This document shows, one piece after another, positions 25,215 through 37,254 of a DNA stretch of 64,000 nt. A program made the translations under genes and the position numbers. The notes beneath the pieces were generated by a model. It saw nothing but the letters and a program-made list of their open reading frames with translations. It had not been told where the DNA came from and searched no databases. How positions within the stretch are numbered: position 1 is the first letter of the stretch; every line of letters starts with the position of its first letter. The stretch comes from Paracamarosporium sp. OC-R06-R3 (Eukaryota; Ascomycota; Dothideomycetes; Pleosporales; Didymosphaeriaceae), in contig JACVRA010000153.1 of the NCBI GenBank assembly GCA_019828545.1, positions 338,268 to 402,267 on the forward strand, read 5' to 3'.

Positions 25215-25796
25215 CAGCAAGTGTCTGAAGATGAGTACAAGGCCATCCTCGGTGCTTTCAAAGAGTACGGCCGCGAGGAGATACCTGGACTTAGCTACGC
25301 TCTTGAATTACTAGAGCAAACTTCCGGCTCCGAGCAAGTTGAATGGGCACACGAGCATGTGGAAGTCGCTCGCAAACGCGTTGAAGAATTGAAAGAGCTT
25401 CTCAGAACTGGAAATTTCCCGGCGTGGACTTCAGCTCCATGGTCAAAACATCATCTAGATAAAGAAGATCTTCTGACTGGTAGAAAGGCTGAGAAAGACC
25501 TGGTTGAACACCAACGTAAAGTTCCGGAGTGGGAGAGGTTGGCAGCGTTCGTTGAAAAGGCGGCGGCGGATAAGGAAGAGGCGGAGAAGAAGGTCAGTCA
25601 AGACAACGATGATGATGAAGATGATGAAGTAGGGAATGGGGCCCTTCCTGAGGAGCATGGACATTCCTTCGAGGAGCACAAGGCTTTCCCTGATGATCAC
25701 GAGTATATCTCTGAGGAGCAGGGGGCTCTTCCTGAGGAGCATTCGCCAGGCTGGTTCGCTGGTGAGTGGACTGGTGAGGCTTCTGAGGGGCGTTGA
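25215..25796 (+). other. In-frame open extension beyond the TAG, acidic coiled-coil region
   Basis: The frame of the preceding gene continues for 193 codons after the single TAG. It opens QQVSEDEYKAILGAFKEY with helical Glu/Lys-rich sequence, then a run of Asp (DNDDDEDDEV) and imperfect repeats of the type ALPEEHGHSFEEHKAFPDDH. It ends at a TGA at 25794-25796. No promoter or good initiator ATG lies between the two parts. It may be a pseudogene tail after a nonsense mutation, the second half of one protein, or a readthrough product. Confidence 0.4.
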
Positions 25797-26780
25797 TGTC
25801 GCATTCGGTCTTTGATATTGCTTTAAGTACGCGATACCAGCTAGCAGGAGCGCTTCGCGGCGTAAAAACAGTGGTGTTTCAGTTTTGGATCAAATATGCC
25901 GTAGTAGTGTTCTCTATGTGCTGACTTACCCTATCCTCGTTGACATGTGAGCTCGCCCACAACCTAATCTCTGAACAGACTACATTGACGGAACCAATAT
26001 TTCCTGGATACACAATTTGAATGGTGCACTCCGCTTTTCAGTGATGCTAATCCCGCACCAGAGTTTTTCCGGGTTGAATGTTCTCCACCAGGTTCCTAGC
26101 ACCCACTATTGATACCCGCTTCCTGTACAGCAGAATAGACTCACCACACAATGACCCCGGACTTTGTACTGTTCCGATAATTTCCCAGGTCAAATACTGG
26201 ACGCCTAACTTAACGTTCAAGTTGCTAAAAAGGCAGGACGTTCCCATCGCCTAGTCAAAGTCACATTTGACGGCTGTATTCATTATGTTCTTTCTTCGAC
26301 CTATCTTCCTTTTTAATGGGCAACGCTTGTACTTTGGGAAGTATTAGCTCTCATCATGGGGTGCGACCTTCATGTTTCAAGGGGCCCAGCTCCTTGGTAC
26401 GCCTTTCGAGTCCAACGCGGGGGGATGAAGCATGGATATTTTGTATAACTCAGTAGCAAAACCACATTGAAATCTGTGTACTTGATCATGCTACTGTACC
26501 AAAGAATGCACGCGCCAGGTGCAGCTTTGACTATCGCGTTCCAAAGCGGGTCGGCACAGACGCCCGTAGTGTTCGCACCTGACCCCAAATGACGCAGATA
26601 GCGGCAAGCACGGACCTCGCCTAGCCCCAGCCTCAGCATCACGACGAAGCGCTATCGCTGCGGCAACTCAGTCTTCGCCTCAAGACCTCCACTGCTGTAC
26701 GATTCGTGCCTGCAGCTCTACGATCCCTCTACTATCCTTTCGACTTCAGATTGCGCATCGTCGAGCGCATCGCCGCGATC
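25797..26780. other. Intergenic region; no supported gene
   Basis: Only short open frames are present. A minus-strand frame at 26047-26247 has no start context or domain features. The last 200 bases are GC-richer and serve as promoter of the NPC2-like gene. Confidence 0.4.
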
Positions 26781-27420
26781 ATGAAGGTCTCCGCCGTTCT
26801 TCTAGCCGCCACCAGCGCCGTGACTGTCTCGGCAGGCTCGACGTGGATGACTGGCGGCAGCCAGGTCGTGATCAACGAAGACTTCAAGGTGCCGGGCGAC
26901 AATCCTTTGTACTTCTGCGCGGACCCCAAGGACTATATCCTGGACATTGAGAATGTGGATTTGAGCCCCAACCCGCCTCTACCGTACGTGCTCATGAACT
27001 CGAACCACAAATGGCCATGTCTTGAGATGGACGAGCTAACGTTGTGATCACAGAGGCCAGACTCTTAGCATCATAGCCAAGGGTGACTTCAAGAAACAGG
27101 TCGACGAGGGCTCCAAGATGCACCTCACTGTTCGATATAACAACTTGATTACCCTGATCAACCAGGACGCCGATACATGCGAGACAGTGAAGAAGGCAGA
27201 CTTGGAATGCCCGTTGAAGAAGGGCGAGATGAAGCTCACCAAGGACGTTGACCTTCCTCAGCAAATTCCTCCGGTATGTCTCACTGAAAGGCTTGTATGT
27301 TTTGATGCTCCAGCATACTAACAGCAAAACTAGGGCAAGTACAACGTCAAGGCCGAGGTCAAGACCAAGGATGGAGACGATATCACCTGCCTCACGGCTG
27401 AAATTACCTTCCACCGGTAA
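26781..27420 (+). CDS. npc2: NPC2-type (ML domain) phosphatidylglycerol/phosphatidylinositol transfer protein
   Basis: A lumenal sterol or phospholipid carrier of the ML/NPC2 family, acting in the vacuole or secretory pathway. Three exons, 26781-26983, 27054-27273 and 27334-27420, encode 169 residues, the usual fungal length. A signal peptide ([20 protein letters not shown]) is followed by the ML domain. Its Cys residues lie in YFCADP, DTCETV, LECPL and ITCLT. Also present are the strands [20 protein letters not shown] and [13 protein letters not shown], and the ending AEITFHR. Removing intron 26984-27053 restores LPGQTLSI. Intron 27274-27333 has a perfect TACTAAC branch site. Convergent with the V-ATPase subunit F gene. 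Confidence 0.95.
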
Positions 27421-27847
27421 ACACTCCACGGCGGCCGCCCTTGATACGAATGAGGCGTATCTGAACGCGTATTAGATCTGTGCAAGTAGGAAAGCGAAAG
27501 TTCCAAATGTCCGGACCGGGTGTAAATATCGTACAGAATCGGCTGCGGAATGAGTTGTGAGTTAATGGTGGTATATTCATGCATGCTTGGACGAACTTGT
27601 GCGAGAAACCTGTTTCCGTTTAGGGCGATGTGGTGGTTCTTGCATTCAAGTTGAGCGAGATATCCATTTTCTGTCATTTTTCTAGTAAGGTTTGGGATTG
27701 ATAATTGTTATGCATCAGTCATGCCGTGATGAAGTCATGACTTTGTTTCGGTTCATGCTAAATTGGATATCTTTGAGTCGTGATATGACTTGCGTACAAA
27801 TGCGGTGACATGTGCCCACCAAGAAGACTCCACCCTTCCACATAGAT
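27421..27847. other. Convergent intergenic region
   Basis: Shared 3' flanks of two converging genes; no element seen. Confidence 0.5.
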
Positions 27848-28364
27848 TTACTCTCCAAACAATCTCCGTACGCGCTTGAGCACGCTGTCCTTTTCGGGGT
27901 CGTACGGGTGGTCTTTCGACGGTATCTCAAGAAGGGAAGGGAAAGCGGCCGTGTACGTCTCGACCCGGTGCCTTATTCGCTCCGCAATCTACACTGCTTA
28001 GCTGCATCCTCATAACCATATGGCAGTTCCTACATGTTGGTTTATGAGAAGAATAGCAATATCCTTGCGCTCTTGCGTAAAGCGATCGAATGCGGCTTCG
28101 ATATCGGCGTTCTGCGTTTTCGCATCCACTACGAGGAAATTCTTCTGGGAGTCCGGGGGTTGCGTTACATGCTGCAAGCCTTCTCAGTACTGGTTCAGCG
28201 CGGTGTGGGTGAGAGACTTACGCCGACGCCTGCGAGCAGCATGCCTGTTACCGTATCCTGATAGCTGTTAGCGGCGCAGTAGTATGTATATTTCGAAAGC
28301 ACACCTCATCGCCAATGACGGCAAGGAATTGACGGTCCTTATACTGGGCTGTAGAAGCGGCCAT
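27848..28364 (-). CDS. vma7: V-type proton ATPase subunit F
   Basis: A central-stalk subunit of the V1 sector, needed for acidification of the vacuole and other organelles. Four short exons, 28364-28305, 28257-28222, 28171-28034 and 27988-27848, give 124 residues. The start reads [20 protein letters not shown], then [15 protein letters not shown] after splicing, [20 protein letters not shown] and [19 protein letters not shown], ending in [13 protein letters not shown]. Length and motifs match fungal Vma7 throughout. The first three exons are only 60, 36 and 138 bases, so no single open frame shows the gene. It is divergent from nur1 with 292 bases between the starts. Confidence 0.95.
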
Positions 28365-28656
28365 GGTGGTGTGGAAGTGTGTACACTGCGTATGAGCAGC
28401 TTGGGGAGGCCTGGGCGTTGAGCTTGAGCTGCCGTCGTCATGGCGGGCAGCTTCCCGTTCCCGCGGAAACTTTGTTCCGCGCTTGCTTGTTTACGGCCTG
28501 CGCTCTTTCTTTCTTCGATTCTCAGATATCGCGGCGCGCCATGCCGTGAGTCCAAGTTTAATATCTTGTATTTAGTTCTTTTACTCTTTTCACTCGGACC
28601 TTAAGCCACCGGGTATCTCGCTGCCAACGTCGCCGTTTCGATCGCAACCCAACAAA

Positions 28657-30114
28657 ATGCCGCCCCGCGAACGTCTCGTCCGCAAGGCGCCGCTCATGGA
28701 GCGCATCAAAGCCTACCTCGACATCCACGACTGGCTATTGTGGATTTCGGAAGAGTTGAACACAAACGATTGGGAAGATTTTGCCAAAGACTATGCATTC
28801 ATTATTGGGTTCCTGCTCAACTTGGTCTACATCGTTGCGCAAGCGAACACAGCTGGCGGCCCCAGCAACGACGACATACTGCTAGGCTCAACCAGTGGAC
28901 CAGGATGGTTCACGTGGTTCTCCAGGACTGCAGTGATAAGTTTGGCGACATTTGCTTTCTTAAACGGCTTCTACACCTTTTACAAGAAAAGACACTACCG
29001 CCTGTTTGAACAGCCTATCGAGACCGCTCCAACCACGCCATCTGCACACCGAGTGCGAGTCGATTCTTCACCCGCCGCTGTAACACCATTGCACTATTTT
29101 CAAAACCTCCTCAGTTCCGGCTCGGCAAATTCGCGCGCTCACCCGGACGCTGGTAGAGATGTTTGGGAGATTTCTGTCTGGGATCCGAACCCGCTTAGTC
29201 TGGACATATTCTGTCTATTCAGCCCACTTCACGTCGTTCTCTACTGGCTGAACCTTCCGGTTCCGCCCATGGACCAGCAACCCAGTGTCAAGGTTGTCAC
29301 AACCATCGCCATCGGCGCTTTCCTTTCTCTTTCACTATGGTTCCTTCGTTCCTCATTTGCGAACCAGATCCGTGACAACGCTGTTATCCAGCGTGAAGTC
29401 CTGCACGAATATGACAACAAGTTCGTACATCCTTCGACACGGAAAATATACCGCGATGTTGGCATCCAAGCCATCTCCAAGCACCGAAATCGAGACTCCA
29501 GCGTGGGAGTCCGCGGCAGCAGCGACGATCTCGCTTCCGATATCACCACATACACCCCGACGACAATCATCAATCGTACTTTCCGAACCAACCCAAATCC
29601 CGTGTACGCCTCGCAGTACGACCCCGATAATCTTAATTCTGCTCTTCGCTCTGCAGCGCAGACACCATCCCTCAAACACCACTCTTCTTCAAACTACTCT
29701 ACAGCTTCAACCGCAACTGGCGCCGACTTCTCTTCGCCCATACGACCCTCTCATACTCCGAACCCGTTTCGCCACTCTATAGCGCAACCCCAATTCCGGC
29801 CATCGACCACAAGCGGCGACGGAGGCAGCCTTGGCGTCTTCTCACACGCTAACTCACCGATTCGTAAATCGGCTTCTACAAACTTCGTGCGTGATCGCGA
29901 TGATAGGGGACGGGAGAGTTTGGGTGGATATGGTATTGAACGGAGAAGTGGAACGCCTGCGAGGAGAGAAGGCAGCCCGTTGAAGAGGATGAGTATACCT
30001 GGTGCGGGTTTAGGTGTATCGAGGGGAGGCGATAAGGCGGACAGCACAACGGACAGGTTTGCAAGGTGGAATGGGGGAGCGGGGAATATGAGGAGGGAGA
30101 GTGGACGGTTTTAG
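28657..30114 (+). CDS. nur1: Nuclear rim protein Nur1
   Basis: An inner nuclear membrane protein. In yeast Nur1 works with Lrs4/Csm1 and Heh1 in tethering and silencing rDNA and telomeres at the nuclear periphery. It is a single exon of 485 residues. The conserved N-terminal half opens MPPRERLVRKAPLMERIKAY and carries membrane spans at about 47-62, 91-109, 181-200 and 211-230. The signature EISVWDPNPLSLDIFCLFSP lies at the third span. After RDVGIQAISK the C-terminal half is Ser/Thr/Pro/Arg-rich and probably disordered, facing the nucleoplasm. The start was chosen as the first ATG, preceded by CAACAAA. Confidence 0.93.
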   Translation: MPPRERLVRKAPLMERIKAYLDIHDWLLWISEELNTNDWEDFAKDYAFIIGFLLNLVYIVAQANTAGGPSNDDILLGSTSGPGWFTWFSRTAVISLATFAFLNGFYTFYKKRHYRLFEQPIETAPTTPSAHRVRVDSSPAAVTPLHYFQNLLSSGSANSRAHPDAGRDVWEISVWDPNPLSLDIFCLFSPLHVVLYWLNLPVPPMDQQPSVKVVTTIAIGAFLSLSLWFLRSSFANQIRDNAVIQREVLHEYDNKFVHPSTRKIYRDVGIQAISKHRNRDSSVGVRGSSDDLASDITTYTPTTIINRTFRTNPNPVYASQYDPDNLNSALRSAAQTPSLKHHSSSNYSTASTATGADFSSPIRPSHTPNPFRHSIAQPQFRPSTTSGDGGSLGVFSHANSPIRKSASTNFVRDRDDRGRESLGGYGIERRSGTPARREGSPLKRMSIPGAGLGVSRGGDKADSTTDRFARWNGGAGNMRRESGRF

Positions 30115-33100
30115 AGGGTTGTGATGAGACGTTGCATTTCATCACCCGCATGGCTTGTATATGGCCATGTTTTGATGCGGATCAACCTTTCCGCAGGGAT
30201 GGCTATGCCATCATAACGATATGCCCAAGTATTCACATGGGCGTGATGGCATCTTCCCATTGTACATCTACCTGTATATTTCGGCGTCAGGTCATTTTCT
30301 TCTGCTGTCTATTTCATCCAAATACCCACACTCGTCGATATCAGCATTTACGTTTATAGCATATGAGACCGAGTTAACGTCTTCTAAGATACTGTTGTGT
30401 TCACGGTGAAGTTATGCCTTGGTTTTAGCGTTGCTGCGTACTAAAAGAACGGTGATGGTGCTTGAGGGGCAGTGGGTTATCTGGGCTTTTCGTATGTGAT
30501 GTTTGGAGGAAAGGCTTGCGAGTATGTATCATGTAATGGCTGAGTGCTCATCTTGGGAAATGAAGGACTGAAGACGGAAGGAAATCTACTGCGCCACTGT
30601 CGCGGACACGGATGGCCCGTGACAGAGAGGGATGACGAGGATATTGAGGGTGTTTATACTCATCTGCGAAGCGGAAAAGGTACCATATTCTACAAACTAC
30701 TAATACGATGGATACTTGGTCACATTCATAGCGTAGGACCCACTTGAGGTAGCTTGATTGACAACGCTCAAGAGGTTGGGCGTGCAAAGCAAATATGACG
30801 TCTTCTCACATGAGAGGTCCATGGAGCCATGGTTGGGCTTCGGGAACTACTGAAGGTGGCACGGAAGGGTAGGCTTAAAGCATAGAACTTGTCTAAGTGA
30901 ACTGTCAGGCAATTGCTGACGGCAATCAAAAGCGAAGCACGATTAGCATCGGGTCAATCAGAGCTAGTTTGGAATGAACTCCTTGGATGGCCGCCCGTGG
31001 GTAGATAGGATTACTAGTTCGTAAAGTGGACACAGCCGTCTTGCGGTGAGTCCCGTGCGGTTGGATCATGGGCTGGGCACAGTACACCAGTGTTGTCCTA
31101 CTGTCATGAGCGAGACCAGCGGAGTCGACGTGCATGTCCTCATGGCTCTTTCTACGTATCACATTACCTTCGTACGTATAAGCGATACAGCCGGTCAATA
31201 TCCTCTTCAAGGCCCATCGGTCGTTGGGAGTCAGAGGGGGGCATTTACTCGAGGCGTCGGAACGGAAGCGCTAGCGGTACAATGCGGTATCGGATCGGGG
31301 TGATGTTGCACAGGAACGTTCTGACGCTGACCACCTCTACATGTCGCGGGAAGTAGTTTACAGTTGTTGCTGATGTTGGACCTACCTTGCGGACGAAGTT
31401 CCTACATCCTTTCATTGGGCTTGACGAGATTGCAGTGGCAGGTTGAGAGCAGATCAGAGGCCAATGATGAGAAGAGTCCGTGCGGATGCCGTTACAGGCG
31501 CTTGTACAATTGATGTCGGAACAAGAGCTGCACTGTTGGGAAGCCCTTTGTAATCGGATACTCAGAACCAGCAGATCGGGATGGTTAGCAAGAGTGCCAA
31601 CCATTGATTGTGCCTTTCCCCAAACCCGGGACATAATGTAGGCGCAGTGGAGATGACCGATGCCTTTGAGAAGCTGCTGCCAAGGTACCGACAGTAGTGC
31701 GTATTCGGAGGGGGCGTCATTGGAAGAGGTTTATGTCCAGTTTGACCGTGGCCAGAAGACTCGTTTACTGAATGCCCTGCAGCGAGACCGTGACTTTATT
31801 CAGATTAACGAACGCTCTCTCGGCAGCCGTCACCGCCATTGAGCATAACATTGGGATTCTGTGCGCGTGTTGCTCTCCACAGGTCCAGTAGCTCGGTTTC
31901 TGAGGTGGCCCGTCCCGCCTGCTCTGCATGAACGGTGGTACATGCGCGAGCTGTGGGGTTTCCTATGGCTAACAGGCATTTCTGCTCAAGCTTTCATGGC
32001 TTGGAGCGTTGTTCTGGTATGATTGGCAGTATCATAGAAGTATGATCTCTCCGAACATTCTCAGCCCTCTCTTAAGAGGTATTTCTGTATCGTGTATTCT
32101 CCGAGAAGCACCCGGGTGTTCAATCCCAGCGAAGTGAAGATAGATAGCATCAAGCACTGTTTCCGCATGGACTCAGGGTGTATTGTTGACATATGATTTC
32201 ATTCGGGCGTCGCTAGGGGTGCTATGCAGCTGTTCGCAGTCGGCGTTATCGGTTCCTTGCTTTCGCGATTGCACAAGCAGGACAGCGAGCATCAAGTACT
32301 GTCATACGGGTCGGGAAGACCCCACGGTAGGGTTCCGTGCGGTTATGGCGTCGTATCCGATCGTTCGTGCCGGTAGAGCTAGGATTTTCGTCGTTGGCAT
32401 CTTCACCCTGTTAGTACGTGCAGACTCAATCGTCCAATACTACCCTTACGGTCTATTCGTTGTGTTGTTACTCTCCTGCATCCTGGCACAGTTGTTTTGA
32501 AGGATTCGTGGAATCCCGCATAGCCCACTGTGACTTGAACGGGGCCAAACTGCAACGTGATGGCACAACACCATCATTATTGTAGACAGATTCCCATGCA
32601 ATGTATTTCCATGGACACGCTAATGCCCCTTCGATGCAAGCTAGGTGCGGTGTCCTTGACCGGCTTCGTACGAGAGCTCGTTGGGACGGTGGCACTCTCA
32701 TCGTTCATTTGTAGTCGGAGGAACCATGGCGATGGATCTTCGCATGCCCAGATGCTTTAATGAGGGATCGATATCCCATCGTGGGCAATTGTGGTGCCCG
32801 TTGTTCGACAACGGGACGGAGGAGGTAGACAAATCGTGGGTGGCGCTGCATTTCTCCGAGAACCGTAGCTCAGTGTGCGCTGTTGTTCATCAGGGCTTCG
32901 AAGCTCTGGTGCCCAGGTCAACGTCGAAGTATTGTTGCAATGAATGCTCGATTGTGGTGGACTGCCTGTGTCAACCGTCGTGTGGTTCCGAATCCCTTCC
33001 CTAGGTTGCAGGCTGAGGTTCGTAGCAATCGACCAGTGCTCTGTTTCGGAGTCTCGGGGATATATAATGAAGTGGGCTAATCAAGTATCAGGATCGAATA

Positions 33101-34033
33101 CAAGGTAGAGAAAAATCAATAATAGGCTCTCGATGAGGGAACGGGTACATCTGTAGACGAGCTCGGGCTGTTCGTCAGAGAGGCGCGCAGGCATTATGTA
33201 ATTACCTATGCCCCTGTGCGTGCTTGAGCCATCACAACCAACAAAACGTTGTGTTCACACGATTTTATTTATCTTCTATCGTTCTCTTTCTTACAGATCA
33301 TTTATAGGTCGCTTAAGAGTCATCTAGGCTCCTTCATGCTCTTCATACCTATCCTGATGGGACTAACTGAAGGTGCTCGCTGCAGAAAGAGAGCTCTCAT
33401 CCGAGCCACACACGCTGTCGATCAGACTGGCATGGACGATCTCTTGCAGGCCTGCACCCTACTTCGTGTAACCAACCTTTGTACACAACGCTGGACTGGA
33501 TCCTCAATCCACGAGCAAGGGTCGTTAATTAAAACGGTGTCAAATGTTTTATGACCCCAAACATGAGCTGGTTCAACCCCGGCTATTGCGGCGTCGTCAC
33601 TCCTTATGAGCTCATGATCCGACGCGCAAAGTCAGTTCAGTGGAGGCCCAAAGGCCGATCATCGTAACATGTCTCAATCATCGTATCTTCTTCCTGATTG
33701 AGTGACGCGCATTCACTACAAGGCTGATGCACTATCGAGGTGTTTACAGGACCAGCCTTTGGCAGAGAATGAACACCTTCTATCTGGGTTGTCGAAAACT
33801 ATCGGCTTAGCGATGCACTACATACCTATCATCTGACTAGGCTAAGTCCTGTCAGTTGAAACGTGCTGTTCGTTGCATCTTACCTGAGAGACGGCGTCAA
33901 AGTGTAACGCTTGTGCGAGAGCGCCCACAAGTTTCCGTCGTGCGGGAGCCTCGGCGGGAAACTGATTGGCATTGCTGTTGAAAAAATTACTTTGTACTTC
34001 CTAGTGGCAATGCTCAAGGAAAGCGCCAGATGA
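30115..34033. other. Gene-poor region; no supported gene
   Basis: Nearly 4 kb with only short, mutually overlapping open frames. I found no signal peptide, domain motif or exon pair with matching splice phases. The longest minus-strand frame (31245-31634) is Cys- and Ser-rich with no recognisable pattern. Base composition is not extremely AT-rich, so a strongly RIP-mutated repeat is not obvious by eye. Confidence 0.35.
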
Positions 34034-34363
34034 ACCAAGGGAGCCCTTGGTCCCAGGCAGCCTGCGGTATCGTTCCGGATTGCCCCACCGAGCCTTGTCA
34101 AGGCCTCTGCTCCTCGCGTGGAGAGCGACTACACCAAGACCGCTGAGATTCGCTCCGTTCGGTTGCTGCAGGACATGTTCGGAGATGGCACTCGAACCAT
34201 TGATCGGATGATCTTCACCCTGCACTGCGAACTCTACTTTGAAGCTGCCAAGTCAAGCAAACGCCATCCCCACGGTCAGCTCATGTACTTAGACGGGTTA
34301 AGAGCCATTAACATTACCCCACGTCGACAAAGTAATATGTATATGCAGAATGCCTGTCTGTGA
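34034..34363 (+). pseudogene. Coding-like fragment 1 (unresolved exon or relic)
   Basis: An open frame after TGA at 34031 reads like protein: PSLVKASAPRVESDYTKTAE, then RSVRLLQDMFGDGTRTIDRM and IFTLHCELYFEAAKSSKRHP. Composition and periodicity suit a folded globular domain. No ATG in good context and no matching upstream exon were found. Family not recognised. Confidence 0.3.
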
Positions 34364-34964
34364 CTCAAACGAATTCGTGAAGATACGCAGCCATGATATG
34401 TAGCAACGGCTCGGGTGAGAAGCCTGTGCCGCAGACGAATCCCAGATAGACAAAAGCAAGGATCCTCACGCATACTATGGAGCGTGCAGGTCCAGTTATC
34501 GTGGCTGCTGGAAGTCCTTCAACTCGCGTAAACTCCCATTGACCGGTGCCAGCCCCTTGGGTGTGGATGCCAGCCTGATTGGAGAAACCAAAGGATCCAG
34601 CATGCATGTTAGCATGTGAGTAGTTGTCATGGGTATAGCCAGTGTGCCAACGGTAGTTTGTATGGCTAGGGCAGAGACCACTCCCCAGCTTCTCGGTTCG
34701 AGGAACGTACCAAGAAAAAATCGGGACATAGGCATAGTCTAGTATTGAACTCTCCTAACAGTCACTTCGTGGACGTGTTGGTAGGCGATGGGTGGTAATG
34801 TCATTCACGATCTCCACTGCAGTTCGGCCTGGAACAAGCCTCAAAGCGGCCCGAGAACGGAAGGCTGCCGCGCAAGTTGTCCCGACAAGTCCATGCTTCC
34901 CTGTAAGTTTTGGCCCGTGTACTTGTCTTTTTATATTGGTGTTGCCGGTTTCAGCAAACGATAG

Positions 34965-35203
34965 CTGGCACAGCTCTATGAACGACTGAAGGCGCCGATC
35001 GGCCGCATATTCCTACCCATACCGGATAGCGATGATGCAACCAAGGAGGACTTTACGAAGTCGTATATGGTAGTGCCTTGGGAAAAGCGTTCTGGAGGAG
35101 ATCAATCTGCAGAGGAAGTGAAGGCAGTCGCGTATACTCATTACAATGCATGTGGGATGAACCCCAAACAGCCTAGCGTTGGCGCTAGTATTGGACTGCA
35201 GAT
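34965..35203 (+). pseudogene. Coding-like fragment 2 with intact splice signals
   Basis: The frame opens LAQLYERLKAPIGRIFLPIP and continues DSDDATKEDFTKSYMVVPWE and AVAYTHYNACGMNPKQPS. It is preceded by a well-formed intron (GTAAGT donor at 34903; acceptors TTTCAG at 34954 or ATAG at 34964) and followed by a GTATGT donor at 35204. It may be an internal exon of the same gene as fragment 1, but I could not build a continuous model. Family not recognised. Confidence 0.35.
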
Positions 35204-35514
35204 GTATGTCTTATTAGCAGCTGTATCCCATCGACTTCATTATACTGCAAGGCTGCTGCTTGCCTTGCTCACAGCGCACATACAACTCAAATTAGTCTTG
35301 TGTAATCATTAACGGTGGAACTTAGCATCAATTGTAGAGCTCATAGGACGAACGCCCCTCAAAGACTAAACACGGACCAAGTCCTCCAGAAACAAAACAA
35401 AACATCCCACACACCCACAGCTCACTCTTCGGAAACCGTGAAACATGTCCAATAGATTAATACAAGGCGGTGCCACCCCCGTGCCTCGTATTTGATCCTT
35501 GCTGTATTGGATTA

Positions 35515-36059
35515 CTAGGGGGCCCCGAAGCTGCGTATAGTGAGCGACGTGTTTCAGCTCGACGAAAACAACTCACCTGGCTGAAAGAGGCTGTTGGTTC
35601 ATGTTGACGTTGCCAGAGAGCTGTCCAAAGGCGACCTCTGCGGCGTCCTCGCGGGCTTGTCCGAGCCGCTCGCCGGAGTACCAGTACCTGGCATAGAACT
35701 GCGTGCCTTGTAGCAAGACGATAGTGGACCATGCAGTCCTTCCTCCTGACAGTAAAGTAAGGTTCAAGTTCGCTTCAAGTACCTCATGAAAGGATAAAGT
35801 CTTGAGCTTCTGAGATCCACAGAGGTCCCAGCCTGAACAACTCAATTACGAGAAGAAGAGTAGGACTCACCTCGACGGTCAGAGACATCTTGGAATGTTG
35901 GCACCCCCAGGTTCCGAACGTTGCAATGGTCTGATGGAGGTGCTCGATTAGCTATGCACGTCACTGTAGTAGGTGGAACGCAGCACACATACCTCTAAGA
36001 CGCTGTGACCATTGTCCTTGGGCAGCTTGTACGTCTTGCGAAACCACAGGTGCAGCCAT
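35515..36059 (-). CDS. Small dsRBD-like protein
   Basis: Four exons, 36059-35993, 35930-35871, 35745-35577 and 35530-35515, give 103 residues. The spliced product runs MAAPVVSQDVQAAQGQWSQR, LRDHCNVRNLGVPTFQDVSD, RRGGRTAWSTIVLLQGTQF, then YARYWYSGERLGQAREDAAE and VAFGQLSG. Helix, three strands, then helix with ...AREDAAEVAFGQL is the pattern of a double-stranded RNA-binding domain, here the whole protein. Stand-alone dsRBD-like proteins of this size occur in filamentous fungi; their function is unknown to me. Intron 35746-35870 (125 bases) could hide a micro-exon. The final exon contributes only five residues and is the least certain part. Confidence 0.65.
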
Positions 36060-37254
36060 GGTAGGAGTGTTGGTAAGTAGTAGATTGATAAAGAGTAAGA
36101 AAGCTTCGAATTGCAGAATCCAATAGACCACCAAATGAAGGAGAAGTGGAGTGTTGTTGAGCTGGTTGGGAACTTGGAAAGACGTCGTATTTATAAGAAG
36201 GCGGGAAGGTGCCACCACATACATGCGTGACCACAGTTTCCGATGCGGGATGCCACCCGAAGTCAGCTGAGTGATTCGGTGTCCAGTTGCAGTTGTTAGA
36301 CCCAGGGGTTCGTCAACGAGAGCCTATTGACAGCCGACCGATAACGCATTGCCGTCCACACGGGCCGAGGCGTGGGATACAAATAATAAACCGTTACTCT
36401 ATGAAGAATTCTAACCAGACGATCGGTGACTGCCTTTACGTTCTGCATAAAGCCGATAAGTGATGAGTTGGCAAGAACGCACACATGCTCAAGTATGTTA
36501 CGTGGGAGACATAAGGCTGCGTATGTAGATAGCTAAGACTATTCTAAAAGAAGGGGCAATGGACACGGTGCCGTTATGTCGAGCCTAGAACAGATGCAGG
36601 CCAGTTGTTCCGAGATAATCTATTGGTCTCAGCTCGATGACTTGGGTGACCATGAAGAAGCGTTGACCATCATGGGAATCTACCTAGCTGTGATGCAAAG
36701 TGAAAAGAGCCGGAACGCCCGGTATCCGACAGAGCTCGACTCAATCAACCCTGATTCATAACCATTCGCAGTTCACACAGAATATGTGATTGGTCTCTCT
36801 GCGCTCTCTCGATATTATAAAGAGTGATTTAAGAAGTAACAATGTTGATTGAGCGCGCTGCTCGGCAATTGCAGTATCGTGAAGAGTCATCAATTCATAC
36901 AAAACCAAGAAGCTACCTCGTAGACTAGTAAGTGTGCTCATGCCCTGCCACAATGCTGCTAAGTCGTTCCAATTATTGCTCTGATTCAATAAGGCAACAC
37001 GAACAGCAAACAACCAAACTGTGGCAGCTATGCATACCCAAACGCTAGACGCTAGACAGTAGACGCCAAGTTTTAATGCACATGCAGTTCCCAATCCAAA
37101 AACAAATTATTGTATCCGTTGTCATGAAACGCGTGCGACTGCGGTAAATCGTAAGGAGCATTCATGAACGAGAAGGGCGCGTGCACCCGCTTATGTAGAC
37201 CCCAGTCCGCTGCAACGAGCCCTAGCAATACAATTTGAAGCTCGACGCAAAACA
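36060..37254. other. Intergenic region; no supported gene
   Basis: Holds the promoter of the dsRBD-like gene at its left end. A hydrophobic minus-strand frame at 36756-37094 lacks an ATG start and I do not call it. A 61-codon plus frame at 36576-36761 is also unsupported. Confidence 0.35.

Noticed and set aside
30926..33560. Short frames considered as transposon remnants
   Set aside because: No reverse transcriptase, integrase or transposase motifs, no terminal inverted or long terminal repeats, and no target-site duplication were visible.
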